From Chryseobacterium sp. CH25 (GTDB taxonomy: Bacteria; Bacteroidota; Bacteroidia; Flavobacteriales; Weeksellaceae), in assembly GCF_004119455.1 (NCBI RefSeq), contig NZ_NRQT01000002.1, positions 317,501 to 381,500 on the forward strand: 64,000 bases of DNA. Direction: 5' to 3'. Positions 56,395-64,000 of this stretch are shown here, piece after piece. Positions within the stretch are counted from its first letter, which is position 1. Every line of letters starts with the position of its first letter. The position numbers were made by a program, and so were the translations under genes. A model generated the notes under the pieces. That model was not told where the DNA came from. It worked only from the letters and a program-made list of their open reading frames with translations, and made no database searches.

Positions 56395-56424
56395 AAAAAA
56401 CCTTCCCATTGGGAAGGTTTTATA
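56395..56424. terminator. terminator between the 55.5-kb gene and gapA
   Basis: AAAACCTTCCC, loop ATT, GGGAAGGTTTT, flanked by A and T runs. It can end gapA (minus) and the exported protein gene (plus). Confidence 0.85.
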
Positions 56425-56452
56425 TTACTCATAGCTTATCGCTCATTACTCA

Positions 56453-57468
<1,016 letters not shown>

Positions 57469-57489
57469 TTATTAGATTTATAAAAATAA

Positions 57490-58476
57490 TTAGATTGCTA
57501 AAATTTCTGAAATCAACATTAAATCTTTATTGATTTCATTATGTTTTTTAATGGCTTCTTCAATTGGTGTATACACCACATCGTTAGAACGCATTCCAGC
57601 CATTACATTGGTTTGTCCATCCATTAATCCTACTACTGCACCATATCCAAGTCTGCTGGCAAGCACTCTGTCTGCACAACTAGGAGAACCTCCTCTCTGC
57701 ATGTGTCCCAAAACCGCTACACGAATGTCATAGTCAGGGAATATTTGTTTTGTTTTTTCGGCAAGGTCATAAACATTGGCTAGTTTTTCTCCTTCTGCCA
57801 CCACTACAATGCTGGATGCTTTTCCTGTTTTTTCAGCTTTTCTGAATTTCTCAAAAAGATCATCCGTGCTGTCTTTTTTCTCAGGAATTAAGATATCCAA
57901 AGCACCTGTTGCCAAACCACTGTTTAATGCAATAAATCCAGCATCACGGCCCATTACCTCCACAAAGAAAACTCTGTTGTGAGAAGTTGCCGTATCACGG
58001 ATTTTATCAATAGCATCCATAGCCGTATTTAACGCAGTGTCATACCCAATGGTATTATCTGTTCCAAAAATATCATTGTCGATAGTTCCCGGAATACCAA
58101 TTACTCTGATTCCAAATTCTTCACTGAAGATCTTAGCACCGGTAAAAGTTCCGTCTCCACCAATACATACCAATCCGTCGATACCCAGCTTTACGCAGTT
58201 ATCATAAGCTTTCTGACGGCCTTCTTTGGTTCTGAATTCAGTAGATCTGGCAGACTTTAGAATCGTCCCACCTTGGTTGATTATATTTTTTACGGAACGG
58301 GCTCCCATTTTAAGGAAATCATTGCTGATAAGGCCATTGTAGCCTTCCCTTACTCCATAGCATTCAATATTATAGTAATTGGCGGTCCTTACTACCGCTC
58401 TTAATGCTGCATTCATACCTGGAGAGTCTCCTCCTGAAGTAAGAACTGCAATCTTTTTTACAGCACTCTCTTTCAT
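57490..58476 (-). CDS. pfkA: 6-phosphofructokinase
   Basis: ATP-dependent phosphofructokinase (EC 2.7.1.11), the committed step of glycolysis. The 328-residue protein starts MKESAVKKIAVLTSGGDSPGMNAAL, with the nucleotide-binding GGDGTFTGA and the catalytic Asp in PGTIDNDIFGTD. An allosteric-site loop MGRDAGFIAL and LGHMQRGGSPSCADR follow. The Gly in GGDGT marks the ATP-dependent rather than PPi-dependent type. It is 34 bp upstream of gapA on the same strand, consistent with an operon. Confidence 0.97.
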   Translation of the reverse strand: MKESAVKKIAVLTSGGDSPGMNAALRAVVRTANYYNIECYGVREGYNGLISNDFLKMGARSVKNIINQGGTILKSARSTEFRTKEGRQKAYDNCVKLGIDGLVCIGGDGTFTGAKIFSEEFGIRVIGIPGTIDNDIFGTDNTIGYDTALNTAMDAIDKIRDTATSHNRVFFVEVMGRDAGFIALNSGLATGALDILIPEKKDSTDDLFEKFRKAEKTGKASSIVVVAEGEKLANVYDLAEKTKQIFPDYDIRVAVLGHMQRGGSPSCADRVLASRLGYGAVVGLMDGQTNVMAGMRSNDVVYTPIEEAIKKHNEINKDLMLISEILAI

Positions 58477-58496
58477 CTAGTAAAAAATTTCGAACA

Positions 58497-58504
58497 CAAA
58501 TTTA
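58497..58504 (-). promoter_or_regulatory. pfkA -7 element
   Basis: Minus-strand TAAATTTG, an exact TAnnTTTG match about 21 bp before the ATG; it probably drives pfkA-gapA. Confidence 0.5.
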
Positions 58505-58559
58505 CAAAAACAAGTTCAGATTATCACAGTAACTTTTCAATAGTTTTGAATATATAGAA

Positions 58560-59438
58560 TTAAAAGCTTCTGAAATTTGTAGGTTTAAAAATATAACGCG
58601 CAGTTTTAGTCTCCGCAGCATTCACATCAAGATTATACCACGGTGAAATGTTTTTCTGAAAAGGGTTGGATAACAGATGTATAGATTGAGCAGGAGTAAA
58701 TCCTTCGGCCAATAAAAATAATTTTTTTCCTTCCTTATTCTTACAGACTCCGGCAATAAAAACCACATGTCCCGGACTTCCGGGAGTGATGAGAATATCC
58801 CCAGTCTTTAAATCTGAGTTTTTTAGAACCGGTTGAGTTTCCTTATTGAGAGAAATCGTTCCCGCATAATTAAAAATGAGGTCCAGATAATTTCTAAAAC
58901 TTTGATAAGCATCATCAAAACCAGCTGTTTTTCTAAAGTTTACAGCATTACCATTTACAAAAGCCCTTGTTCCGTTTTTATAATCATTCCAACTGAGCAG
59001 ATGACCGCTGGTAAAATGAAATTTAATATCATCCGTCTTTTTAATTTTGTAGAGATATTCAGCTCTAAGACGAATGATAGCATCTGCACATTGTTGGAGG
59101 TCTTTATTTCCTGTGTCAATATTAAAAACCGCTTCGTGAAGATGCTGTGTAGAAATAGGAGTTTCGTCATATCTTAAAATCTGACTTCCGTAAGGTTTCA
59201 GTTTGAAATTTTCAATAAAATATCCGAAAGAATCAGGCTTTTCTTCCTGCCATTGATAATCTTTGGGTGGAGAAAACCTTTCCCTGATTGTATTTTTATC
59301 TTTATTGATTTGCACTGAAGTTTCAGAAGTTAGAATTTCAGTTTCTTGAGAATTTCGGTTTGATGTTGTTTTATCTTGAGTACAGCCCAATAAAACCAGG
59401 GCAATAACCACTCCTGAAATAATTTTTTTCATATTCAT
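58560..59438 (-). CDS. DUF4846 domain lipoprotein
   Basis: A 292-residue lipoprotein of the DUF4846 family. It has a signal peptide with lipobox VLLGC (Cys near residue 19) and a variable Ser/Thr/Lys linker. A conserved domain (about 55-285) begins with RFSPPKDYQWQEEKPDSFGYFIENFKLKPYG and includes QQCADAIIRLRAEYLYK and GDILITPGSPGHVVFIAGV. The pairing of a GH-type tail and GxPGH motif suggests a papain-like or NlpC-like fold, but no catalytic Cys-His-Asp triad is confirmed. The function is unknown. Confidence 0.85.
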   Translation of the reverse strand: MNMKKIISGVVIALVLLGCTQDKTTSNRNSQETEILTSETSVQINKDKNTIRERFSPPKDYQWQEEKPDSFGYFIENFKLKPYGSQILRYDETPISTQHLHEAVFNIDTGNKDLQQCADAIIRLRAEYLYKIKKTDDIKFHFTSGHLLSWNDYKNGTRAFVNGNAVNFRKTAGFDDAYQSFRNYLDLIFNYAGTISLNKETQPVLKNSDLKTGDILITPGSPGHVVFIAGVCKNKEGKKLFLLAEGFTPAQSIHLLSNPFQKNISPWYNLDVNAAETKTARYIFKPTNFRSF

Positions 59439-59507
59439 TTGATTCAGTTACAAATATGGGATTTTTTGTGAAAAGTTGATGCTAGTTTTTATTTCTACCA
59501 CTTTTTT

Positions 59508-59671
59508 GCCACGAATGCACGAATTTATTTTTACATGTAAATAAAGATTTATAATTTATTCGTGCATTCGTGCCAATGATTTAACGGTATGCAATTTTAT
59601 CGAAGATAAAATCCTTGCGTCTTAATAATACATTTTATTTAGAACAATCTTGCGCCTTAGCGTTTTCCAAC
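59508..59671. repeat. partial copy of the dispersed palindromic element
   Basis: It begins with GCCACGAATGCACGAATT opposing ATTCGTGCATTCGTGCC (small palindrome around 59508-59574). It continues with ACGGTATGCAATTTTATCGAAGATAAAATCCTTGCG and ends in TGCGCCTTAGCGTTTTCCAAC. It corresponds to modules 3-3'-2'-1' of the full-length copy at 41985. Confidence 0.68.
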
Positions 59672-59741
59672 AAAAAAATTATGTTAAGCAGAATAACAAA
59701 ATCTGTCTAATCAGTTAAATCTGCGAAATTAACAATCAATT

Positions 59742-60089
59742 TTAAATTTCTGTATTCTCTATTTCAGGAATCAACAGCTTTCCCCAATCATTTAGCTGCC
59801 AAAGGATACTAACCAATTTTTCACCAAGCTCAGTCAGTGTATATTCAACCCTGGGGGGAAGTTCGTTAAAAGATTGTTTTGTCAAAATACCATCCTCAAC
59901 CATTTCAGTTAATTGTTGATTCAGAACTCTGCGGTCTACTTTTGCTATTCCGCGCAAAAATTCACTTGGACGTTTTTTTCCTTCATTAATCTGCCAAACA
60001 ATAGGAATTTTCCATTTTCCACTGATGGTATTCACGGCAACTTCCAATGGACAGATTTTATTTTCTTCAGCTCTTCCCTTTATTTCCAT
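59742..60089 (-). CDS. HxlR family transcriptional regulator
   Basis: A 115-residue winged-helix regulator of the HxlR (MarR-like) family. It has the family opening CPLEVAVNTISGKWKIPIVWQI, with a redox-type cysteine at residue 13, followed by RPSEFLRGIAKVDRRVLNQQL, the DNA-reading helix, and RVEYTLTELGEKL. Members often sense reactive species through the N-terminal Cys. It is divergent from the peroxiredoxin-like gene with 98 bp between starts, so that gene is its likely target. Confidence 0.93.
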   Translation of the reverse strand: MEIKGRAEENKICPLEVAVNTISGKWKIPIVWQINEGKKRPSEFLRGIAKVDRRVLNQQLTEMVEDGILTKQSFNELPPRVEYTLTELGEKLVSILWQLNDWGKLLIPEIENTEI

Positions 60090-60187
60090 AAAATTGACTT
60101 TTTTATCCCTATGGGTGAAAAATATGCGTTATTGCTTTTCTGTAGCGGCTTTTAGACCTTTGTAAAAATAATAAAATAAAAAAAATA

Positions 60188-60826
60188 ATGAATACTCTGG
60201 CTAAACAGATTGAAGATTTAAATCATGAATTATCTTCTCAACTTCCTCAGGAAATCCTGGAAGCTTTTGGAAAATCTATAGAGGATTTAAAGACACAAAG
60301 AATAGAGGAAAACAGCATTCAGATAGGAGAACAAATGCCTGGGTTTTCATTGCCTAATGCTTCTGGAAAGATCATTAATTCCGAAGATATTTTAAAAGAT
60401 GGGAAAATAATTTTAGCTTTTTATAGAGGAAGCTGGTGCCCTTACTGTAATCTGGAATTAAAATTTTTACAGAATAATCTTTCTCAAATAAAAGATAAAG
60501 GAGCAACTTTAATTGCCATTTCTCCACAAAGTCCGGATCATTCTTTAAATATGACGGAGAAAAATAGTCTTGAGTTTGAAGTATTGACTGATATTGATAA
60601 TAATTTTGCTAAGAGATTAGGTATTGCTTTCCAGCTACAGGATTTTGTAATTCCTTATTATAATGGTCTGGGAATACATCTTTCCGATTTCAATAAAAAT
60701 AATGATCATACCTTACCTGTTCCGGCTGTTTTTGTAGTGGATGAAAATAGTTTGGTTACCTATAAATTTTTAGATGTAAATTACATGAATCGAATTGATG
60801 TGGAAGAGTTAATACAAGCATTATGA
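60188..60826 (+). CDS. peroxiredoxin-like AhpC/TSA family protein
   Basis: A 212-residue thioredoxin-fold protein of the peroxiredoxin-like group. The resolving pair CPYC (Cys83, Cys86) follows IILAFYRGSWCPYCNLEL. The AhpC/TSA core is complete, with the late VFVVDENSLVTYKFLDVNYMNR strand. CxxC at this site, rather than a lone peroxidatic Cys, suggests a reductase or detoxifying role. The gene overlaps the next by 4 bp (ATGA) and faces HxlR, so an oxidative or electrophile response unit is plausible. Specific substrates are unknown. Confidence 0.9.
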   Translation: MNTLAKQIEDLNHELSSQLPQEILEAFGKSIEDLKTQRIEENSIQIGEQMPGFSLPNASGKIINSEDILKDGKIILAFYRGSWCPYCNLELKFLQNNLSQIKDKGATLIAISPQSPDHSLNMTEKNSLEFEVLTDIDNNFAKRLGIAFQLQDFVIPYYNGLGIHLSDFNKNNDHTLPVPAVFVVDENSLVTYKFLDVNYMNRIDVEELIQAL

Positions 60827-61623
60827 CAGAAAAAAGAAAAGGAGCCCGTTCCATTAAAGATATTCCTGCCGATATTTTAATTCAGCTAAACAGAGGAGAA
60901 ATTGAAACCGCTAATCTTACAGAATGGCTGGCAGTGGATCAAAAGCAGCTATTGGAAAACCTGTTACAACAGAATAACCGTGCAGATTACTTACAACCCA
61001 TTCTGACCAGAGTAGACCAATTAAAAAAACAAACGGTGAATACCATTAATGAAGCTATTGGATTGGGAATTTTAGATTTCTCACTTAAAAATCAGGATGA
61101 AGAATTTCTTTCAAAGTTATCCACACATCAGGCAGATCTGGTTCGCTGCTGGGCTGCTTATACTGTTGGGCGGAATAATGCTTTTAGTATAGAGGGAAAA
61201 TTGAAACAGATGCAGTCTTTTGCTTCAGATACTCATTTTGGGGTAAGGGAAATCTGTTGGATGACGGTGCGCTCAGATATTTCAAAGAATCTTAAAGAAA
61301 GTATATCTATTTTATCAGAATGGACCAAACATGAAAATGAGTATATCAGACGCTTTGCCAGCGAATCCACAAGACCGAGAGGAGTGTGGTGTGAACATAT
61401 TGATGCTTTAAAACAAAATCCGGGATTAGGATTGGAAATTTTGGAGCCACTAAATTCTGATTCATCAAGATATGTACAGGACAGTGTGGGCAATTGGCTG
61501 AATGATGCCAGTAAATCTCAGCCGGAATTTGTAATTGAAACCTGCGATGAATGGCTTAAAGAAAGTAATACCAAAGAAACTCAATATATTGTTAAAAAAG
61601 CCTTGCGTACTATCCGTAAATAA
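60823..61623 (+). CDS. HEAT-repeat protein of the DNA alkylation repair type
   Basis: A 266-residue all-helical protein resembling the DNA alkylation repair (AlkC/AlkD-like) HEAT superfamily. Repeats are visible as SKLSTHQADLVRCWAAYTVGRNN, SDTHFGVREICWMTVRSDI, HENEYIRRFASESTRPRGVWCEHI and SSRYVQDSVGNWLNDASK. The block RRFASESTRPRGVW is typical of the family. AlkC/AlkD proteins excise 3-methyladenine and 7-methylguanine by a HEAT-repeat glycosylase, although the catalytic Asp is not confirmed here. It is co-transcribed with the peroxiredoxin-like gene through the 4-bp overlap. Confidence 0.78.
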   Translation: MTEKRKGARSIKDIPADILIQLNRGEIETANLTEWLAVDQKQLLENLLQQNNRADYLQPILTRVDQLKKQTVNTINEAIGLGILDFSLKNQDEEFLSKLSTHQADLVRCWAAYTVGRNNAFSIEGKLKQMQSFASDTHFGVREICWMTVRSDISKNLKESISILSEWTKHENEYIRRFASESTRPRGVWCEHIDALKQNPGLGLEILEPLNSDSSRYVQDSVGNWLNDASKSQPEFVIETCDEWLKESNTKETQYIVKKALRTIRK

Positions 61624-61626
61624 AAG

Positions 61627-62833
61627 TTATCCACAATAAGTAGATGTAAATTAATGGATGTTTGTATACTTCTTAAATATAAGTGGTTATGTGTATTTTG
61701 TGTGTGGATTTAATTCTTTGAAGCAGACCAGATTAATCCCATTTGAAAAAGTTATCCACAATTTTAGAATTTGAATTCATAATCCTTTCATGTTTTTCTA
61801 AATAAAAATACTTGCCTAAATAAGAGTCATCTGTACAAATCTGTGTAATCCGTGGTTGAAAAAGTTATTCACAATATGGAGTTGTAGAATAAGTTATATT
61901 ATATCTGTCACAAATATAGTTGGTTATAAAATAACACTGTTAAAAGGTTCTTCAGAAATAAGTCTAATTTCTGGTGTGGAAAAGTTATCCACAATATTAT
62001 AATATGAATTGGAAGTTCTTTCAAATTTCTGCCATTTAATAAAGAACAATCATCTGTGTAAATCTGTGTAATCTGAGGTTAGAAAAGTTATCCACAATAT
62101 CGGATTATGGAAAATGTGGAACAGTATCTAACATAAATATAGATAGTTATGAAATACGTTTATTAAAAGGCTTTTCAAGAATAAGTCTAATAAGTAGTGG
62201 TGGAAAAGTTATCCACAATATCATATTATGAATTAAAAACCCGTTCAGTCTTTTCAATTCAAAATTTGAACTTAAAAAAGTAATCATCTGTGTAAATCTA
62301 TGTCATTCGTGGTCAAAAAAGTTATCCACAATATCAGGTTATGGAAAATGTGGAACAGTATCTTTCATAAATATAGATGGTTATGGAATAGGTCTGTTAA
62401 AAGGCTTTTCAAGAATAAGTCTAATAAATTGAGGTGAAAAAGTTATCCACAATATCAAAATATGAATTAAAATCTTTTTAAAATTTCTTCAAATGACGAA
62501 AACTACAGAGTTGTAATCTATCCTTGTCAAGGTTCTAAACCTTGACAAGGATAGAAGGATGGAGAAACCTGACTGAAGTATTTAAAAAAAAGAATAAGTA
62601 AATCGTATTTGAAAACCTTAAATGAATTAAAAGGCTTATTCAAAATTCAACACATTTAAAAAGCAACTATCTGTGGAAATTTGTATGATCTGTAGTCAAA
62701 AAAGTTATCCACAATATGGGATTATGGAAAATGTGGAGCAGTATCTATCATAAATACAGATGGTTATAAAGTGACACTGCTAAAAGGTTTTTCAGGAATA
62801 AGTCTAATTTCTGATGTGAAAAAGTTATCCACA
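61627..62833 (+). other. array of ten DnaA boxes in repeated DNA: candidate oriC or DnaA-titration locus
   Basis: The sequence TTATCCACA occurs exactly at 61627, 61752, 61985, 62088, 62209, 62322, 62443, 62705 and 62825; TTATTCACA is at 61865. All lie on the plus strand. Each is part of a longer AAAGTTATCCACAATAT-like block (the first two boxes diverge after AAT). Spacing alternates around 103-125 bp, except for 262 bp between boxes 8 and 9, where a CCTTGTCAAGG palindrome (62519-62553) is inserted. The two-box period is about 235 bp. Between boxes are ATTATGGAAAATGTGGA and TCTGTGTAAATCTGTGTAATC words. No gene fits 61624-62868. The flanking genes converge on it. Confidence 0.85.
62519..62553. 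repeat. perfect CCTTGTCAAGG palindrome inside the DnaA-box array
   Basis: TATCCTTGTCAAGGTT (62519-62534) and AACCTTGACAAGGATA (62538-62553) form a 16-bp stem with a 3-nt loop. It is the perfect version of the 37810 element and sits in the one irregular interval of the array. Confidence 0.75.
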
Positions 62834-62868
62834 ATATGGAAATGTGAATTTGAAACGGTTTTTTAAAA

Positions 62869-63630
62869 TCACCACTTCTCAGTCAAATATTTCCAATATC
62901 TTTTAGGAACATGCTGAACGTGAAGTTTCAAATTTTTTCTTTCTACAATATTGGTCTTTGTAAAGTATCGTTGCCAAAGCGTTTGATAATTTCTTTCCTC
63001 ATCATGAAACTTTTCCTGATAATTTTTAATTTCCAGTTTCTCATCCGGATAAAAGAAATCAGAAGTTTCCAGATCATAAAGAATTCCATAATTTCTTCGT
63101 AAATCATAGATCATCCATTTCTGATCCTGATAGCGATCACTAAAATGTTTTCTGATTAAGGGAAGAACATTGAAATCAGGATCTATTTTTGAAAAGAAAA
63201 TATCATCCTGCATTTTTTCAAAACGGACAAACGCGGTCATCCGATGACTTTCTCTGTCTACAGATTTACAGATTTTAGAAATCTTCATGATATCAGCATC
63301 CGCATAATTTTCAAGGATATTTTCTTCAGGATTCTTTACAGATTGTTTTACCGCAGATAATATGACTTTCTCCAATTCAGGATCTTCAGATAAAAAAACT
63401 TTTAAGAGCTTATGAATGCTTTGTTTTCCAAGGTTTTGTTCTAGTTTTTTTAATACTCTTTCGGATTTATCAGTTTGGGTGATAACCTCATGGATTTCAG
63501 CAAAAATATTTTCCTGATGAAATCTTTCTCTGGAAGTAATTTCTACGTCTTGATAACGATATTCAAAAACTTCAAATATCGCTGTAAAAAGGCCGTCAAA
63601 GCTGGCATCGTAGAGTAGAGTGGTCATCAT
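62869..63630 (-). CDS. TIGR03915/DUF4130-like protein, putative DNA repair
   Basis: A 253-residue protein whose C-terminus NIVERKNLKLHVQHVPKRYWKYLTEKW matches the conserved end of the TIGR03915 putative DNA repair family (DUF4130). The N-terminus LLYDASFDGLFTAIFEVFEYR also fits, and the acidic helical middle is typical. Family members usually accompany a radical SAM protein (TIGR03916) thought to act on DNA. No radical SAM gene is in view, but the window ends about 370 bp upstream. The function is therefore inferred from family habit. It starts at one of two adjacent ATG codons and faces the DnaA-box array. Confidence 0.85.
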   Translation of the reverse strand: MMTTLLYDASFDGLFTAIFEVFEYRYQDVEITSRERFHQENIFAEIHEVITQTDKSERVLKKLEQNLGKQSIHKLLKVFLSEDPELEKVILSAVKQSVKNPEENILENYADADIMKISKICKSVDRESHRMTAFVRFEKMQDDIFFSKIDPDFNVLPLIRKHFSDRYQDQKWMIYDLRRNYGILYDLETSDFFYPDEKLEIKNYQEKFHDEERNYQTLWQRYFTKTNIVERKNLKLHVQHVPKRYWKYLTEKW

Positions 63631-63674
63631 TTAAAAACTATATAATTGGTCATTGCCATTATGAAGAAGAACTT

Positions 63675-64000
63675 CTATTTTTTATAACAGATTAATCTCA
63701 GCTCATTTTCATCAGTTTCGAGATGAAATTCTCCAATCATTTGTATGATTGCTGAGATTTTTTCCAAATCCTGTTCAGTGTCTTTAGCAATCGTTTTAGG
63801 AAATAAAAGATATTCTATTTCTTTATATTGAAGCCAGCCACCGAAAGAATTAATCCCTTCAAAAGCTGTATTCCAGTAATCGAATTCAAAGCTGCTGTTT
63901 TCATCCAGATATAATTCCCCAATGGTATCATTTTGAACCCTTTTGAATTGAATTTTCTTTATTTCATCCATATTATCCACAAGATGGTCAATAAGTTTGA
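63675..64000 (-). CDS. hypothetical protein, start at or beyond the window edge
   Basis: A protein of at least 101 residues that I do not recognise. The frame has a GTG at 63980 and an ATG at 63971 (MDEIKKIQFKRVQND). The same frame stays open to the right edge (KLIDHLVDNMDEIKK), so the true start may lie outside the window. The middle is acidic and aromatic (FEFDYWNTAFEGINSFGGWLQYKEIEYLLFP), ending RLICYKK. It is on the same strand as, and 44 bp upstream of, the TIGR03915-type gene. Confidence 0.6.
   Translation of the reverse strand, partial: KLIDHLVDNMDEIKKIQFKRVQNDTIGELYLDENSSFEFDYWNTAFEGINSFGGWLQYKEIEYLLFPKTIAKDTEQDLEKISAIIQMIGEFHLETDENELRLICYKK

Noticed and set aside
61627-62833. CRISPR array at the regularly spaced repeats
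   Set aside because: The conserved block is about 17 bp and spacers of 100 bp or more are themselves repeated; no cas genes are present.
63973-63981. Eleventh DnaA box near the right edge
   Set aside because: It lies in the probable coding frame of the last gene, lacks the flanking AATAT block and is far from the array.

Overview
The window is a chromosomal segment of an AT-rich member of the Bacteroidota, most likely Chryseobacterium or a close relative in the Flavobacteriales (Weeksellaceae). The genus is inferred from several features. There is a SusC/SusD pair, a C-terminal type IX secretion sorting signal, a fused CcoN-CcoO oxidase, a lipoprotein version of TamA (TamL) and a Reg_prop sensor kinase. 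Promoters have the Bacteroidota form TTG-N19..23-TAnnTTTG, often only 10-15 nt before the start codon. No phage, plasmid, rRNA operon, CRISPR array or intact insertion sequence is visible.

Layout. 0.2-4.5 kb: pyrG, yidC, rnhB. 5.1-9.9 kb: a SusC/SusD uptake pair followed by an antisense-strand 51-codon Cys-rich peptide gene with a glycine-type leader. 10-13.2 kb: argS and a secreted NHL-repeat protein. 13.4-21.7 kb (minus): yihY, tamL and a very long tamB. 22-25.2 kb (minus): cbb3 oxidase ccoNO-ccoP. 25.4-31.5 kb: XRE regulator, two-component system, two secreted GVNTxNP proteins (one C1q-like). 31.7-38.8 kb: amino acid permease, secreted zincin, AraC regulator, a barrel-like protein, a secreted arginine deiminase, HdeD-like and small proteins. 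38.9-45.5 kb: tRNA-Gln, menE, arfB, a Gre-family factor, a deoxyhypusine-synthase-like enzyme, an alkyltransferase-like protein and an XRE regulator. 46-58.5 kb: htpG, an S9 peptidase, recA, an MpaB-like oxygenase, gapA, pfkA. 58.5-64 kb: a DUF4846 lipoprotein, an HxlR/peroxiredoxin divergent pair, a HEAT-repeat protein of DNA-alkylation-repair type, a 1.2-kb array of DnaA boxes, and a TIGR03915-type protein.

The most striking non-coding feature is at 61627-62833. Ten DnaA boxes (nine exact TTATCCACA, one TTATTCACA) lie in one orientation at about 103-125-bp intervals, inside a degenerate repeat of about 235 bp between two convergent genes. It may be a replication origin or a DnaA-titrating locus of the datA type. 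A second theme is a dispersed family of palindromic intergenic elements bounded by GTTGGAAACGCAAAGG-like arms (41985, 43578, 45812, 53829, 59508, and a related 228-bp tandem pair at 44.46-44.92 kb).

Sequence quality: four genes (tamB twice, gapA, the amino acid permease and an outer-membrane protein at 40.6 kb) lose frame by exactly one base, each at an A/T run. In each case adding one base restores a full-length protein. This looks like systematic homopolymer under-calling rather than gene decay, because gapA and tamB are expected to be important genes.
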